This document shows positions 1 to 10,760 of a stretch of 64,000 bases of DNA, one piece after another. The notes beneath the pieces were generated by a model that had not been told where the DNA came from, searched no databases, and was given only the letters and a program-made list of their open reading frames with translations. The translations under genes were made by a program, and so were the position numbers. Source of the stretch: Helianthus annuus (lineage: Eukaryota; Streptophyta; Magnoliopsida; Asterales; Asteraceae); contig NC_035448.2 in NCBI RefSeq assembly GCF_002127325.2, positions 85,323,587 through 85,387,586 on the forward strand. Direction: 5' to 3'. Each line of letters begins with the position of its first letter. Position 1 is the stretch's first letter.

Positions 1-1274
1 CAAGAAATAATAACCAAAGCAATAAACAATCAAAAACAATCTTGCATTCACCGTAGAAAGATGACTGATACAAGACTCCTAGTTTCGGCTGGCTCTCCAC
101 AGTCCTCAATGGTAGCAATAGTCCTCAAAAGGCTCGTAAATTGAAAAATGCTTTTGTTAAGCCAGTCAGTAATGGCAAATGTGAGAAATATGCTTTTGAC
201 TATGCCAACAAAGCTTTCGGAAAGACTAAACAAAACAAGACTTGCAGTCTAAACAAAACAAGAAAAATGAAAAGAAATCTCCACCACATAAGGCCCCTGC
301 AAACGACAAGTATAGACATCTGAATTCATTCTCGTTTGCAAGAAATGTGCAACAAAAACAAGCACAGAAAGGACCAGTTCATCCTTCAGGGCCTGCAAGA
401 GCAAATCCAGCTGATCAAAATGTTTTCTACATGAAGAGACAAACATGCTTCAATTGCGGCATTGCTGGTCACATTGCTCAGAACTGCACATATCATCCTT
501 ATGAACCGTATTATGCTCAAAATCAGAAGGTTACACCTAAGGATAACTACCATTCTAAGCCGATAAAGGTATCATCACCTAAGGCAATAAAGAATGTGAA
601 TCCAAAGATTAAACCATCTGATGGGGATTGGAATGTTGCTATAAACAAATACAAGGCTGTTCAGGAACAAAAACGTGTTTCTAAAACTAACAAACCTGAA
701 ACAGTTACAGTTTCTCAACTGAAGGCAACAAACGCGTTTGCTAAGCCAAAACAAATTTGGAAACCCAAATGCAAAGCGACGACATCTCTAATTCTTGAGA
801 CAAAAGGGGATATTTGCTTGAAAGAAGTGTCTTATTTTGATGCTTTAGGAAATCCCAGGACCACGATGGCCTGGGTACCAATGTCTTACTAATCTTCTTA
901 CATTTCAGGAACAACCAAGGAGGAGCTGTTGACAATCTCTAGAATGTTGATAGCGGTTGTTCCGGAGATAAAAACGGGTAACATTTCACTGTTGCAAAAA
1001 GTTCAAATTTTTTTACAGATGATATGTTTCCTTTGGAGGAGATAAGAGAAGTAAGAAATGTTCAGCAAAAGGCACAGTTTAAATTCAGTATTTTGATTTG
1101 AAATGATTAGTGTTCAATCTGATGACAGAACGGTTAAGCAAAAATATATTTTTTTAGTTCATTACTTTGTACATAAAGCGTCCTTTCTCTGGTAAAATGG
1201 TATATTTGCGCATAAGATTTATGCACAAATTTAGGGGGAGAGAGAGACAGATATATATTTTAGGGGGAGAAAAC
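1..1274 (+). mobile_element. Degraded Ty1/copia (SIRE-like) remnant, left part
   Basis: This is the 3' portion of an old Ty1/copia element that runs off the left edge. It contains a broken gag with a CCHC knuckle, a DSGCS protease remnant at 949-963, and two AGGGGGAGA purine tracts near 1231 and 1262 of the kind found at the 3' end of Sireviruses. Element A inserted inside the second purine tract, using AAAAC at 1270-1274 as target site. The sequence resumes at 23564, where another GTAGGGGGAGAAAA tract follows. Family assignment rests on the gag and DSGCS motifs; the SIRE lineage is an inference. Confidence 0.7.
120..1110 (+). pseudogene. Ty1/copia gag with start of protease, frameshifted
   Basis: Gag normally packages element RNA into cytoplasmic particles. 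The longest open stretch, 242-892, is lysine-rich and carries a CCHC knuckle at about 447-488 (CFNCGIAGHIAQNC). An upstream piece (about 120-240) reads in another frame, so a frameshift lies near 236-242. After the stop at 890-892 the protease motif DSGCS appears at 949-963 in a third frame and is followed at once by GDKNG, which suggests that part of the protease is deleted. No reverse transcriptase or integrase is present on this side, and none appears past 23564. It is a dead fragment. Confidence 0.65.
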
Positions 1275-1811
1275 TGTCACACCCCGAACGCGTATAACAT
1301 GCAACCGCGGCAGAAACGTCGGGGAGTGTTGAGACAGAATTATTTGTTTCACAACCATGGCATACAAAGTTATATTTTATTTATTAAACAAGCGTGTTAC
1401 ATTGTCTTTAAACAGGAAATAAGAGTTTATAACATAATTAAACTACGTCTATCTTCGTTTTATGTCTCTAAGGCACAAGTCCGCCCTAGTATCACAATCA
1501 TCATCCTAAGCGGCGGCTCCTGAAAACACATGCGAAAGTAGGTTCGTCAGCATAAAAATGCCTGTGAGATACATAGGTTTTGTGAAAATAGAATTCATGA
1601 CTTATGTTTGTGAAAATGTTTAGTCATGAACCTTGTAATTTGTTTTGTCTTATAAATTATATGAAAAACGATAAGATCAGATGATATGTATAAATAAAAT
1701 GTAAGGTTAAATGAGAGTAAAAATGAGTTTGTATAAGATAAGTTGTTTGTAAATCAATGTCTTGTGAAGAATATGTTATTTGTGTAAAATGTAATATGTC
1801 TATACTGAAAT

Positions 1812-1887
1812 GATTTAAATAATGCTACGATAGGTAATATTATACAAACATTTATATATAGGAAGTACCAGCGGCGTATCCACCATG
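1812..1887 (-). promoter_or_regulatory. Candidate LTR core promoter of A (3' LTR copy)
   Basis: On the minus strand the block reads GTACTTCCTATATATAAATG, a good TATA box. The same block lies at 20571-20645 in the 5' LTR. A diverged copy is in the A-like fragment at 63362-63435, where flanking LTR sequence has decayed much more. Conservation of this block supports a promoter role; the transcription start cannot be seen. Confidence 0.45.
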
Positions 1888-2492
1888 TTTGTATCATATT
1901 ACATACGCCACGTTACTCAAACCATTTACCCAAACCAACCACCATATAAATTGTTCATGTATAAATCAATTGTCAAGTGTTATTGTGTAAACCATATCAA
2001 AATGTCCATGTCTAATGTAAACCACCAAATATGTATATCAATGTCAATTTGTTTATGTTTAATGTAAATCATATGATGTGTATCCAAAATATCATGTATG
2101 GCATGTGAAATATATCAACTAGGCCATAGGTAAAAATGCACAAAAACAGGGTATTGAATTAAACATAGTTTAAGTCAAAGTTATGTTTTGTGGAAAAATT
2201 GCATGCTATACTAATACATACATTTATGCGGTTTTGTGAAAATGCATACATTCAAGCCTTTGTGACTGTGGTGATAGACCTTTAAACAAATTAAAGGTCT
2301 ATATGTGTTATTGTTTATCGAATTCGGTCATTCCTTCCAATCCAAACAAACCCGAGATTTCAGGAATGGGAGTTGTCAAGTCCTATGGTACCATTACCTA
2401 CTAACGAGTGGCGTAGCTAATGTTAATGAATGTACATTGTATCATTTGAACAAACCAAATGTCATACCAAAATGTGAGCATGTGATGAATAA

Positions 2493-2705
2493 TTGTACTA
2501 AGTATGCACACAATGGGCATACATAGCATAAAATGTAATGTAAAATAATGTACTAAGTACGCACACAATGGGCATACATAGCATAAAATGTAATGTAAAA
2601 TAATGTACTAAGTACGCACACAATGGGCATACATAGCATAAAATGTAATGTAAAACAATGTACTAAGTACGCACACAATGGGCATACATAGCATAGAATG
2701 TAATG
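2493..2705. repeat. 56-bp tandem repeat in the A LTR (about 3.7 copies)
   Basis: Units begin with GTACTAAGTACGCACACAAT near 2493, 2549, 2605 and 2661, so the period is 56 bp. The first copy has TATGC where later ones have TACGC. The 5' LTR carries the same array at about 21252-21470 with its own point changes, so the array predates this insertion. Confidence 0.85.
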
Positions 2706-3569
2706 AAATTGTGTACTATAAATGTACTAATGAACATAGCAAGAATGTGATGTGAGAACGGGAAGGCATGAAAGTAACAAGTAGGCACATGTGTTTCACC
2801 CCAAAACAGTTTGGAAAAACAGTAAAAGAGGGGTTTATGTACTCACCTGAGATTGCTTTGAAGTTCTTGTATAACAACCAAATAATGCTAGAGATCACGG
2901 ATATCAAACGGCACCTAATATAGGAAACTATGTTAATATACCGGACCTAAATCGGAGGATCGGATAGTATGCGGGTTTGTAAACCAAACGAGTATGGAGA
3001 CTCGTGTAATATGGTTTAACAAAGCCTTTTTACTAAAATGAAACCTAACCTAAGTGCTTACGACCCATTACGACCCGTTTAGGTAGCTTATGCTACCTTA
3101 ACGCGTCGTTCGCGTAAAACGCGTTTGGAACGCCTAACGTCGTGACCATCAGGTATAATGTCACACCCCCAAAATCCACACGCGGAGTATCACCGCTTGG
3201 GAGCGTGACTGACCAGGATCAAGCCACCAATCATATTGAACATGTAATTAATAAGTAAAAGTAAATGCCATTCAACCACCAATATGAAAGGTGTTCAAAA
3301 CATAAATATGTTATCACTGTTTAGCGGAAGCGTATAAGTAAAACCCAACACAATAAAGTATGAAATGTCATAAAGTGTTTAACGAAACATCACGATCCAA
3401 GCCCACAACGACTAGCTCCTCCCTGTGCAAGCTCCATGTATCTAACGACCTGCAAGGCATGTAACAGAGGATCAACAACTAGTTGAGCGAGTTCACAGTT
3501 TATAGTTCAGTAATTGTAGTAGTATAGTAAGCCTTGTGTTCGTTCATTATGTCATGTATCGTATTAGTT

Positions 3570-3765
3570 CGTATCGCGGCCCTCTAGGCATGTATGCGAA
3601 GATTAGGGAAAGTTTCCAAGTATTCTAGACTAGGTATATTTGTATCGCGGCCACCCGGCACATGTGCGAAGTTTAGTGTATAGTTCGCAACCTTCCTAGG
3701 AATGTGTGCGAAGATTAGTCATAATATCGCGGCCAACCCCGGCGTGTGTGCGAAGATCAGTTCCA
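3570..3765. repeat. Four degenerate repeat modules in the B LTR
   Basis: Four modules each run from TATCGCGGCC (or TTCGCAACC) through an ATGTGTGCGAAG core to ATTAG. They lie near 3572, 3642, 3684 and 3724 and are separated by unique spacers. The other LTR carries them at about 11174-11365. They look like old duplications inside the LTR; no function can be read from sequence. Confidence 0.65.
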
Positions 3766-4424
3766 TAAGTATCACTAGTCTAGTCGTATCTTATCAATAA
3801 CCCATTCTCACCCGAGGACCATATAACTAAGTTCCATAAGCTAGGTAAGTACAAGTAAATAATCCAAACCCATTCCCACCCTGGGAACCCCATGCCTTGG
3901 CTGTGTGAACTCACCTTGATTTGCTCGGTGTGCTAAAGTATGTGCTCACAAGAAATCAGTCAAGTCCTATAGTTATGCGCGTATACGCGATCAGTTCAAG
4001 TTCGTAAAGTTTCACATGAAATCATTGCCACAAAGTGTTTAGTAATTAACATCATACATCACATAAATAACTAATCGTGTTCACATAATTCACGCGTCAC
4101 ATCTTTGATTTCACAGTTTAGTCTGACATGGATATTAACATAATTGACACAGTTAACAGACTTAACAGAACCATCATACTAAACAGAGTTTACAACTTAA
4201 CAGAGTTGCATAATTAATTTAACAGAGTTAACATATCAATGGGATACTAACAGAGTTAACATATCAACGGGATACTAACAGAGTTAACATATATAACTTA
4301 ATGGACATAATGGGGTTAACATATAAACATAATTAGTAAACTAAATGAGGTTACTGAAGTAACAGAGTCAACAGGTTATTGGACCAAAAACATTTAGTGG
4401 CCGAAAACTCTTGAGCCGGAATCC

Positions 4425-4915
4425 CTTTAAAACTCGGACCACATATATGGAATATCAAACATCGGACCAACAACCCTAGCATAAAACTCGGACATAACAT
4501 CACCCACAAAGTCGGACCATGGGCTCCCCATTACAAAACTCGGACAGTGTGAACACCCCTCAAAAAGCTCGGACATGGGGCCACACCTTAAAACTCGGAC
4601 AGGGGTAAACCCTTCACAAATTCGGACAAGGGGAGGGGGTTTTAAAACTTGGACAGGGGGGTAGGGGCCTTCACAAGATCGGACAAGCATTGCATGTAAA
4701 AACTTCGGACATCGGCAAACCTTATAAACTCGGACCCCTTATGTTTGTTCAAAGTTCGGACTATGATCGCTCAAAGGTCGGACTCCCCCTTTCCTCTTCA
4801 AAAGTCGGACTACCACCTCCTTAGCATAAAGGTCGGACATGTGGTATGCATAAAGAAACTCGGACATCATGCATCTATTAAAAGTCGGACATACATAATC
4901 CACTAAAAGTCGGAC
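4425..4915. repeat. Array of about 19 spaced TCGGAC hexamers in the B LTR
   Basis: Copies of AAACTCGGAC or AAGTCGGAC recur every 18-30 bp from 4434 to 4908, separated by unrelated short spacers. I count 19 including one TTGGAC variant at 4649. The 5' LTR repeats the array at 12033-12520. Because the hexamer is kept while spacers are not, it resembles clustered protein-binding sites more than a simple tandem repeat. Confidence 0.75.
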
Positions 4916-5616
4916 TAGGGTAAAACTCAGAGTATCAATTCAAGCTATCATAAACTCAAACTCAATGTAACAATTACGTATCGTTTATACGATCGTGAAA
5001 CCCTCTTTTCACATATTCACAGTGCAGTAATCTAATCAAAATCAACGATTTTAACATATGATGTATCTAATCATCAGGCAATCGATTATACAACTAGTCA
5101 ATCATCATTATCACAATAATCAGAATGAATCGATAAGCAGAGAATATCATATGAAGAACTAGGGTTTAGCATGAATCAATCAATCAACAACTAACAATAA
5201 ACAATGATTACACAGTTACCTTGGATTAATTCTAGACAGAAAGAGGAAATCAAGAGTGATGAAGAACTTGTGCCAATGATGAGGGTGATGATTGCCAGAG
5301 AAGATCAGAGAAGTGGAAGTACGTGTTTTGTTTCTTGAGTGATGATTAGTGAAAAGGGATTAGGGTTAAGAATGATTTAAGTTTCACTGTTAGCACTAAG
5401 CACCCCTAAGAGTTATTTATCACAGTTTCATCACCACATTCCATTATTTGTCAAATCTTTCACAAGTAACACATAACCACGCACAATCATAATACACTTT
5501 ATTGTATCAAAACGTATACAGTTTCATAGCAACCAATTGTGTAAATAAATAGCTAAACAAATAATGAACGTGCAATAAATGTGAAAAATAGAATCTTGGA
5601 AACTCGAGTTGTCACA

Positions 5617-5755
5617 TTATCCCCAACTTGAAAGAAATTTCGTCCTGAAATTTAGCATGCGGTTACAGATGGAGCTAGGTAAATTATGTCGTTTACTGGT
5701 TTTCCTGGGGTGTCACATCATCCCCCCGTTGATTTGGAATTTCGTCCCAAAATTC
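5617..5755 (-). promoter_or_regulatory. Polypurine tract region of B, duplicated module
   Basis: Beside the 3' LTR, in element sense, a short hairpin (5635-5653) is followed by AAGTTGGGGATAA and the LTR start TGTGACA. About 100 bp upstream a second set lies within the end of pol: hairpin 5737-5755, then CAACGGGGGGATGA, then TGTGACACCCC (5707-5717). The second set looks like a complete tract plus LTR-like start. The LTR-adjacent copy must be the one used for this insertion. Confidence 0.7.
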
Positions 5756-8700
5756 TGCAGTAGTAGCTTCAGCCTCAGTAGTGGTTGCACGGTTTTCGAA
5801 TAACTGGGGATACTTGAGTTCCATTTGATCTTCTCGTTCCCAGGTATACCCTGGGCCACGACGGGAGTTCCAACGAACTCGTACAAGAGGTATTCTTGTG
5901 TTCTTGAGGACCTTGACATCCCGGTCCGTGATTTCAACTGGTTCCTCGACGAACTGCAACCGCTCGTCGATAGTGAGTTCCTTCAAAGGAACTATGAGGG
6001 TCTCATCTGACAGGCACTTCTTCAGATTCGACACGTGAAAAACATTGTGAACTGCACCGAGTTCCGCTGGTAAGTTTAGTCTGTAGGCCACTTTGCCTAT
6101 TCTTTCTGCGATTTCGAACGGTCCGACATACCGCGGATTGAGTTTTCCCCGTTTCCCAAAACGAACCACACCCTTCCAGGGTGAGACTTTAAGTAAGACC
6201 CGGTCCCCGACCTGAAATTCCAATGGCTTCCTACGCTTATCCGCATAGCTTTTCTGACGGTCGCGTGCTGCCGCCATGCGTTGCCTTATCTGTGCAATCT
6301 TTTTCGTGGTGTCCACTATAAGTTCTGGACCCATGATTTGACTATCCCCCACCTCTGCCCAACAGAGAGGTGACCGGCATTTATGCCCGTACAATGCCTC
6401 GAATGGAGCGGCTTGTATGCTGGTGTGATAACTGTTGTTGTATGAGAACTCCACCAAAGGGAGATGCTTTTCCCAGCTGTTGCCGAAATCGATGACACAT
6501 GCCCGAAGCATGTCTTCTAGAGTTTGAATCGTGCGCTCAGACTGCCCATCCGTCTGAGGGTGGTAAGCCGTGCTCATATCTAACCGAGAGCCAAACGCCT
6601 TGTGCATTGCTTGCCATAGTTCTGATGTGAATCGAGCATCGCGATCCGAAATGATAGAGGTGGGCACCCCGTGCCTCGAGACCACTTCTTTCAAGTAGAT
6701 GTCTGCTAATGTGGAAAACTTGTCTGTTTCTTTGATTGCTAAGAAGTGAGCAGACTTGGTGAGTCGATCCACGATCACCCAAATAGTATCGTTCCCACGC
6801 TGGGATCTAGGTAGGCTAGTAACGAAATCCATGGAAATTTCCTCCCATTTCCACTGTGGTATCTTTGGTTGCTGAAGTAAGCCTGCTGGTTTCTGATACT
6901 CTGCCTTGACTCTTGCACAGGTCAAGCACTTGCTGACATAGGTAGCGATGTGGGCCTTCATGCTAGGCCACCAATACGTAGTTCTGATGTCGTGGTACAT
7001 TTTATCCGACCCTGGATGTACCGAGTAGCGAGACTTGTGAGCTTCATCCATTACCAGCTCGCGTAAGTCTCCAAAAAGTGGGACCCAAATACGCCCCGTT
7101 ACATAGTAGGCGCCGTCTTCCTTCTGTTCTAATCGCTGCCTTGAACCGCGTAAGGCTTCAGCCCTAACGTTTTCTGGTTTTAATGCTTCTACCTGAGCAT
7201 CTCGTATCTGTGCTGGAAGACTAGACTGAATAGTGAGCTGCAAAGCTCGTACACGCCTAGGTAAGGTGTCTTTTAGACTGAGAGCGTCAGCCACAACATT
7301 GGCTTTGCCTGGATGGTACTTGATGGCGCATTCGTAATCATTAAGTAACTCGACCCATCGTCGTTGACGCATGTTCAATTCCTTCTGCTTGAAAATATGC
7401 TCGAGACTCCTGTGATCGGTGTAAATAGTGCACTTGGTACCGTACAAGTAGTGTCGCCATATCTTAAGCGCAAAAACAACAGCTCCCAGCTCTAAATCGT
7501 GCGTCGTGTAGTTCCGTTCATGAACTTTGAGTTGCCGCGAAGCGTAGGCAATAACTTTATCCCGCTGCATCAATACACAACCAAGCCCCTGTATCGATGC
7601 GTCACAATAGACCACAAAATCATCCGTGCCCTCTGGCAATGAGAGAATAGGTGCGCTGCATAGTCTATCTTTCAGGTACTGAAAAGCCGTTTCTTGTGTA
7701 TTACCCCAACGATAGGTAACACCTTTCTGTGTCAGCATTGTAAGCGGCTGTGCGATCTTTGAGAAGTCTTTGATGAATCGTCTGTAGTACCCTGCCAAAC
7801 CCAAAAATTGGCGTATTTCCATTGGTGTACGCGGTGCAGGCCAGTTCCTGATCGAATCTACCTTGGATGGACCGATATGAATCCCATCCCTGTTCACCAC
7901 ATGGCCTAAGAAGTGGATTTCACGAAGCCAGAAGTCGCATTTTGAAAACTTGGCGTACAATTGTTCCTTTCGAAGAAGTTCCAAGATAAGACGTAAGTGT
8001 TGCTCGTGTTCCTCCTGACTCTTGGAGTAGATCAGGATGTCGTCGATGAAGACGATGACAAACTTGTCTAGATAGGGTTTGCACACCCTGTTCATAAGAT
8101 CCATGAAAACTGCAGGCGCGTTCGTAAGCCCGAATGGCATAACTAGAAACTCGTAGTGGCCGTAGCGAGTTCTGAATGCTGTCTTGGAGACGTCCTCATC
8201 CCGGACTCTCAGCTGATGGTAACCGGACCTTAGATCGATCTTGGAGTAGTAACTCGACCCTTGTAACTGGTCGAATAAGTCTTCAATACGTGGAAGAGGG
8301 TAGCGATTCTTCACTGTGACCTTGTTCAGTTCGCGGTAATCTATGCACATTCTGAATGTACCGTCTTTCTTTTTCACGAATAATACTGGAGCTCCCCAAG
8401 GCGAAGAGCTAGGACGAATAAAGCCCTTATCCAGGAGCTCTTGTAGTTGCTTAGACAGTTCTTCCAGTTCAGTTGGAGCTAATCGATACGGTGCGCGAGC
8501 TATAGGTGCTGCTCCTGGAGCTAGCTCGACTTGAAACTCGACCTGGCGATGAGGCGGTAGACCAGGTAAATCTTCAGGAAACACTTGAGGAAAATCACGT
8601 ACAACTGGAATATCCTCTATCCTTTTCTCTTTCGTCGATGCATCAGTAACTAGTGCCAAAATGGCAGTGTGACCTTTTCGTAAACATTTCTGAGCCTTCA

Positions 8701-10437
8701 GGAAAGAGATGATGCCAACCACAGCACCACTCTTGTCACCTTGAACTTCGAGAGGTTCTTTACCCGAACAAGGAATACGAATAATCAAATCCTTACATAG
8801 GATCTCTGCTTGCTGCTTGGACAACCAATCCATGCCGACGACAATGTCAAAACTACCCAGAACTATAGGAATGAGGTCGATGGAGAAAGTCTGACCAGCG
8901 AGGATAAGATTACAACCCTGAACTATGTGTGTGGCCTCTAGACTTTTACCGTTAGCTAACTCTACGACATGTTTGGTGTTTAGGGGAGTTGGTGCACGTT
9001 TTAACATTTGACTAACTTTCAAAGACACATAACTTGTATCCGCACCCGAATCAAACAATACAGTAACATAAAAGTCGTCGAGAAGAAACTTACCCATAAC
9101 TACGTTGGGATCATTTCTGGCATCACCCTGCCCCAACACAAATGCACGACCGCTTGCTTCGTTGCCGTTGTTGTTCCCACCGTTGTTGTTGTTGCCATTG
9201 CCCTGATTGTTGTTATTGTTGCGTTTCTGGTTCTGGTTCTGGTTTAACTGGGGGCAATCACGCTTGAAATGACCTTCAGCCCCACACTGAAAACATCCCC
9301 TGTTGCCCCGTTGTTGCTGCTGCTACGGGTTTTGTGGAGCTGGTGGTGGGAGTTGCTGATTCTGATTTGCAGGTCGCGAACTCCTGCAGTCTTTAGCTTC
9401 ATGCCCTAACTTGAGACATCTCTGACAACGTTCCTTGCGACACCGTCCACTGTGGTGTCTGTTGCACCTATTACACAATGGGTGAATTCCCCGATATCCA
9501 CCCTGCCCCTGACTGCCTGATGATTGCTGACCCGGATTCTGGTAGTCATTTGTCTTACGCTGCTGTGCTTGAGACTGAACAGAAACTGATCCCCTGCTGA
9601 AATCCCCATCCCATTTTCTCTTGTTGTCACTGGGAGTAGCAAGTGTAGTAGAAGTAGTAACAGTAGTAGTGGTAGCACTGATGCGTTTTGGCAGCTTGTT
9701 CTGTTCCACTGCCTGGTCCGTGAGGCGATGAGCGAGGCGTTGAATAGCCTGGATGTTGTCAAGATTAGCCGATGTCACATGGCTCTGGATTTCTGGCGCT
9801 AACCCCTTGAGATACAACTCAATGCGCTTGATTGGAGGGTCCACCATAGTTGGACACAGCACGGCCAGCTCGTTTGACCTTTTAGTATAAGCTTCAATTT
9901 CTGACCCAGCCATTTTCAAATGGTAGAACTCATCTTCCAACTTGTGAATATCTTCCCGTGTGCAGTATTCCCTTTTGATCAATTCCTTGAAATCATTCCA
10001 AGGGGTGGCGTTAGCAGCAGCCAACCCTAGGATCTGTACTTGCGTGTTCCACCAAGTTAGCGCTATTCCTTCGAGAGTGCCAGTGGCGTACTTCACCCTG
10101 CGAGCCTCAGGGCATTCACACATTTCAAATACTGACTCTAGCTTCTCAAACCAATGGAGGAGTCCCACTGCCCCCTCGGTGCCACTGAAGGTGCTTGGAC
10201 GACAGTCCATGAAGTTCTTGAAAGTACATACAGGATGCTGAACGTGTTGACCTAATGTGTAAGAACAGAATGAGGTTAAACATAAGAGTTGGTTTAGGAA
10301 TGTAGGATCTAAAGATCCTAGGATGAGTTACGACTGCATGGTATACCTCCTGCGTTTGCAGCTGCAAGTGCCGCAGCAACTTGTTCATTGATAAGAGCCG
10401 TCAACTGGGCTTGAGTCATGTTAATGCGTCCAGCCAT
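5693..10437 (-). pseudogene. gag-pol: Gag-Pol polyprotein of B with one in-frame amber codon
   Basis: Exon 1 starts at ATG 10437 (MAGRINMTQAQLTALINEQ) and exon 2 follows the proposed intron 10252-10346. Gag continues to a TAG at 9323-9325, in the same frame as everything downstream. Gag has two knuckles of the CNRCNRHH...CQRCLKLGHEAKDC type, and a third ([14 protein letters not shown]) lies just past the TAG. From about 9139 down: protease FDSGADTS, reverse transcriptase with FIDD, RNase H starting at VVYCDAS, integrase with an HHCC region and a D-D-35-E set (MDF, SDRD, GQSER), and a C-terminal chromodomain (VRVRW...YTWERED). All catalytic residues I can check are present. The TAG may be a single mutation (CAG to TAG) or a readthrough site. 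Confidence 0.9.
10252..10346 (-). other. Putative 95-bp spliceosomal intron in gag of B
   Basis: On the minus strand the sequence reads GGAG|GTATACC at the donor and TTACACATTAG|GTCAAC at the acceptor, with a pyrimidine-rich stretch before the AG. The 95 bp contain in-frame stops. Removing them joins AANAG to GQHVQHPVCTFKNF in frame (phase 1), which restores the usual Gag N terminus ahead of MDCRPSTFSG. Element F has a 94-bp candidate at the equivalent place and phase. Related elements A and E run through this position without an intron. Confidence 0.65.
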
Positions 10438-10680
10438 TGTTCTTCATAGTAAAAGTAGTGTAAGTGAGAAGGGTTCGCGAGTAGTGCGATGACAGAAGAG
10501 TGTAAGCACATAGGTGTTCTCATGTAATAACGAATAGCAAGTAATGTAATCTAAGCATACCACGAGCAAAGTTCTATGTAATTCTAGCATGTAGGCAATA
10601 AACATAAACCTTATTACCTAGGATGTTGAGCCTTGCACGTGGAGCGAAGCGTCGTTGTGGATCGTTGAGAGCACTGTTCT
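10438..10680 (-). other. 5' leader of B, no gene seen
   Basis: This is untranslated leader between the primer-site hairpin and the gag ATG. I see no open reading frame of note and no convincing acceptor splice site directly before the ATG, unlike elements A and E. Confidence 0.6.
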
Positions 10681-10757
10681 GGTTATAGTCTGGTTTTAAT
10701 AAAAACGTTTTTCCCATATTAAAACCAAGTTCTCTATAACCAATGGCTCTGATACCA
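10681..10757 (-). promoter_or_regulatory. Primer-binding site and adjoining hairpin of B
   Basis: The minus strand reads TGGTATCAGAGCC (10757-10745), complementary to the 3' end of plant initiator tRNA-Met, three bases from the 5' LTR. Directly downstream is a two-part hairpin: outer arms GGTTATAG (10681-10688) and CTATAACC (10734-10741), inner arms TGGTTTTAATA (10691-10701) and TATTAAAACCA (10717-10727). Both stems are perfect. The outer stem is shared with A, D, E and F. Confidence 0.85.
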
Positions 10758-10760
10758 ATC

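Larger units (their letters stand above)
1275..3158 (-). repeat. Element A 3' LTR, part 1 (outer part)
   Basis: This is the half of the A LTR that ends in GGGGTGTGACA in element orientation. It matches 20034-21919 with scattered single-base differences (for example 1283 A against 20042 C). It holds a 56-bp tandem repeat (about 2493-2705) and a TATA-bearing block (1812-1887). There is no protein-coding potential. It stops at the TSD TATAA (3154-3158), where element B begins. Confidence 0.93.
3159..5616 (-). repeat. Element B 3' LTR
   Basis: The LTR matches 10761-13216 with few differences (for example 3412 T against 11014 C, a change at about 3687 in GTTCGCAACC, and 4649 TTGGAC against 12251 TCGGAC). 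It contains three kinds of short internal repeat: four CGCGGCC/TGTGCGAAGAT modules (3570-3760), TAACAGAGTTAACATATCA units (about 4200-4330) and a regular TCGGAC array (4430-4915). No coding region is supported; open frames here follow the repeats. Confidence 0.93.

Noticed and set aside
4427..4690. Open frame on the minus strand across the TCGGAC array
   Set aside because: It is a translation of the repeat array and lies in an LTR; the other LTR copy breaks it differently.
9406..9762. Second frame inside gag of B
   Set aside because: Shadow of gag; the gag frame has the conserved knuckles.
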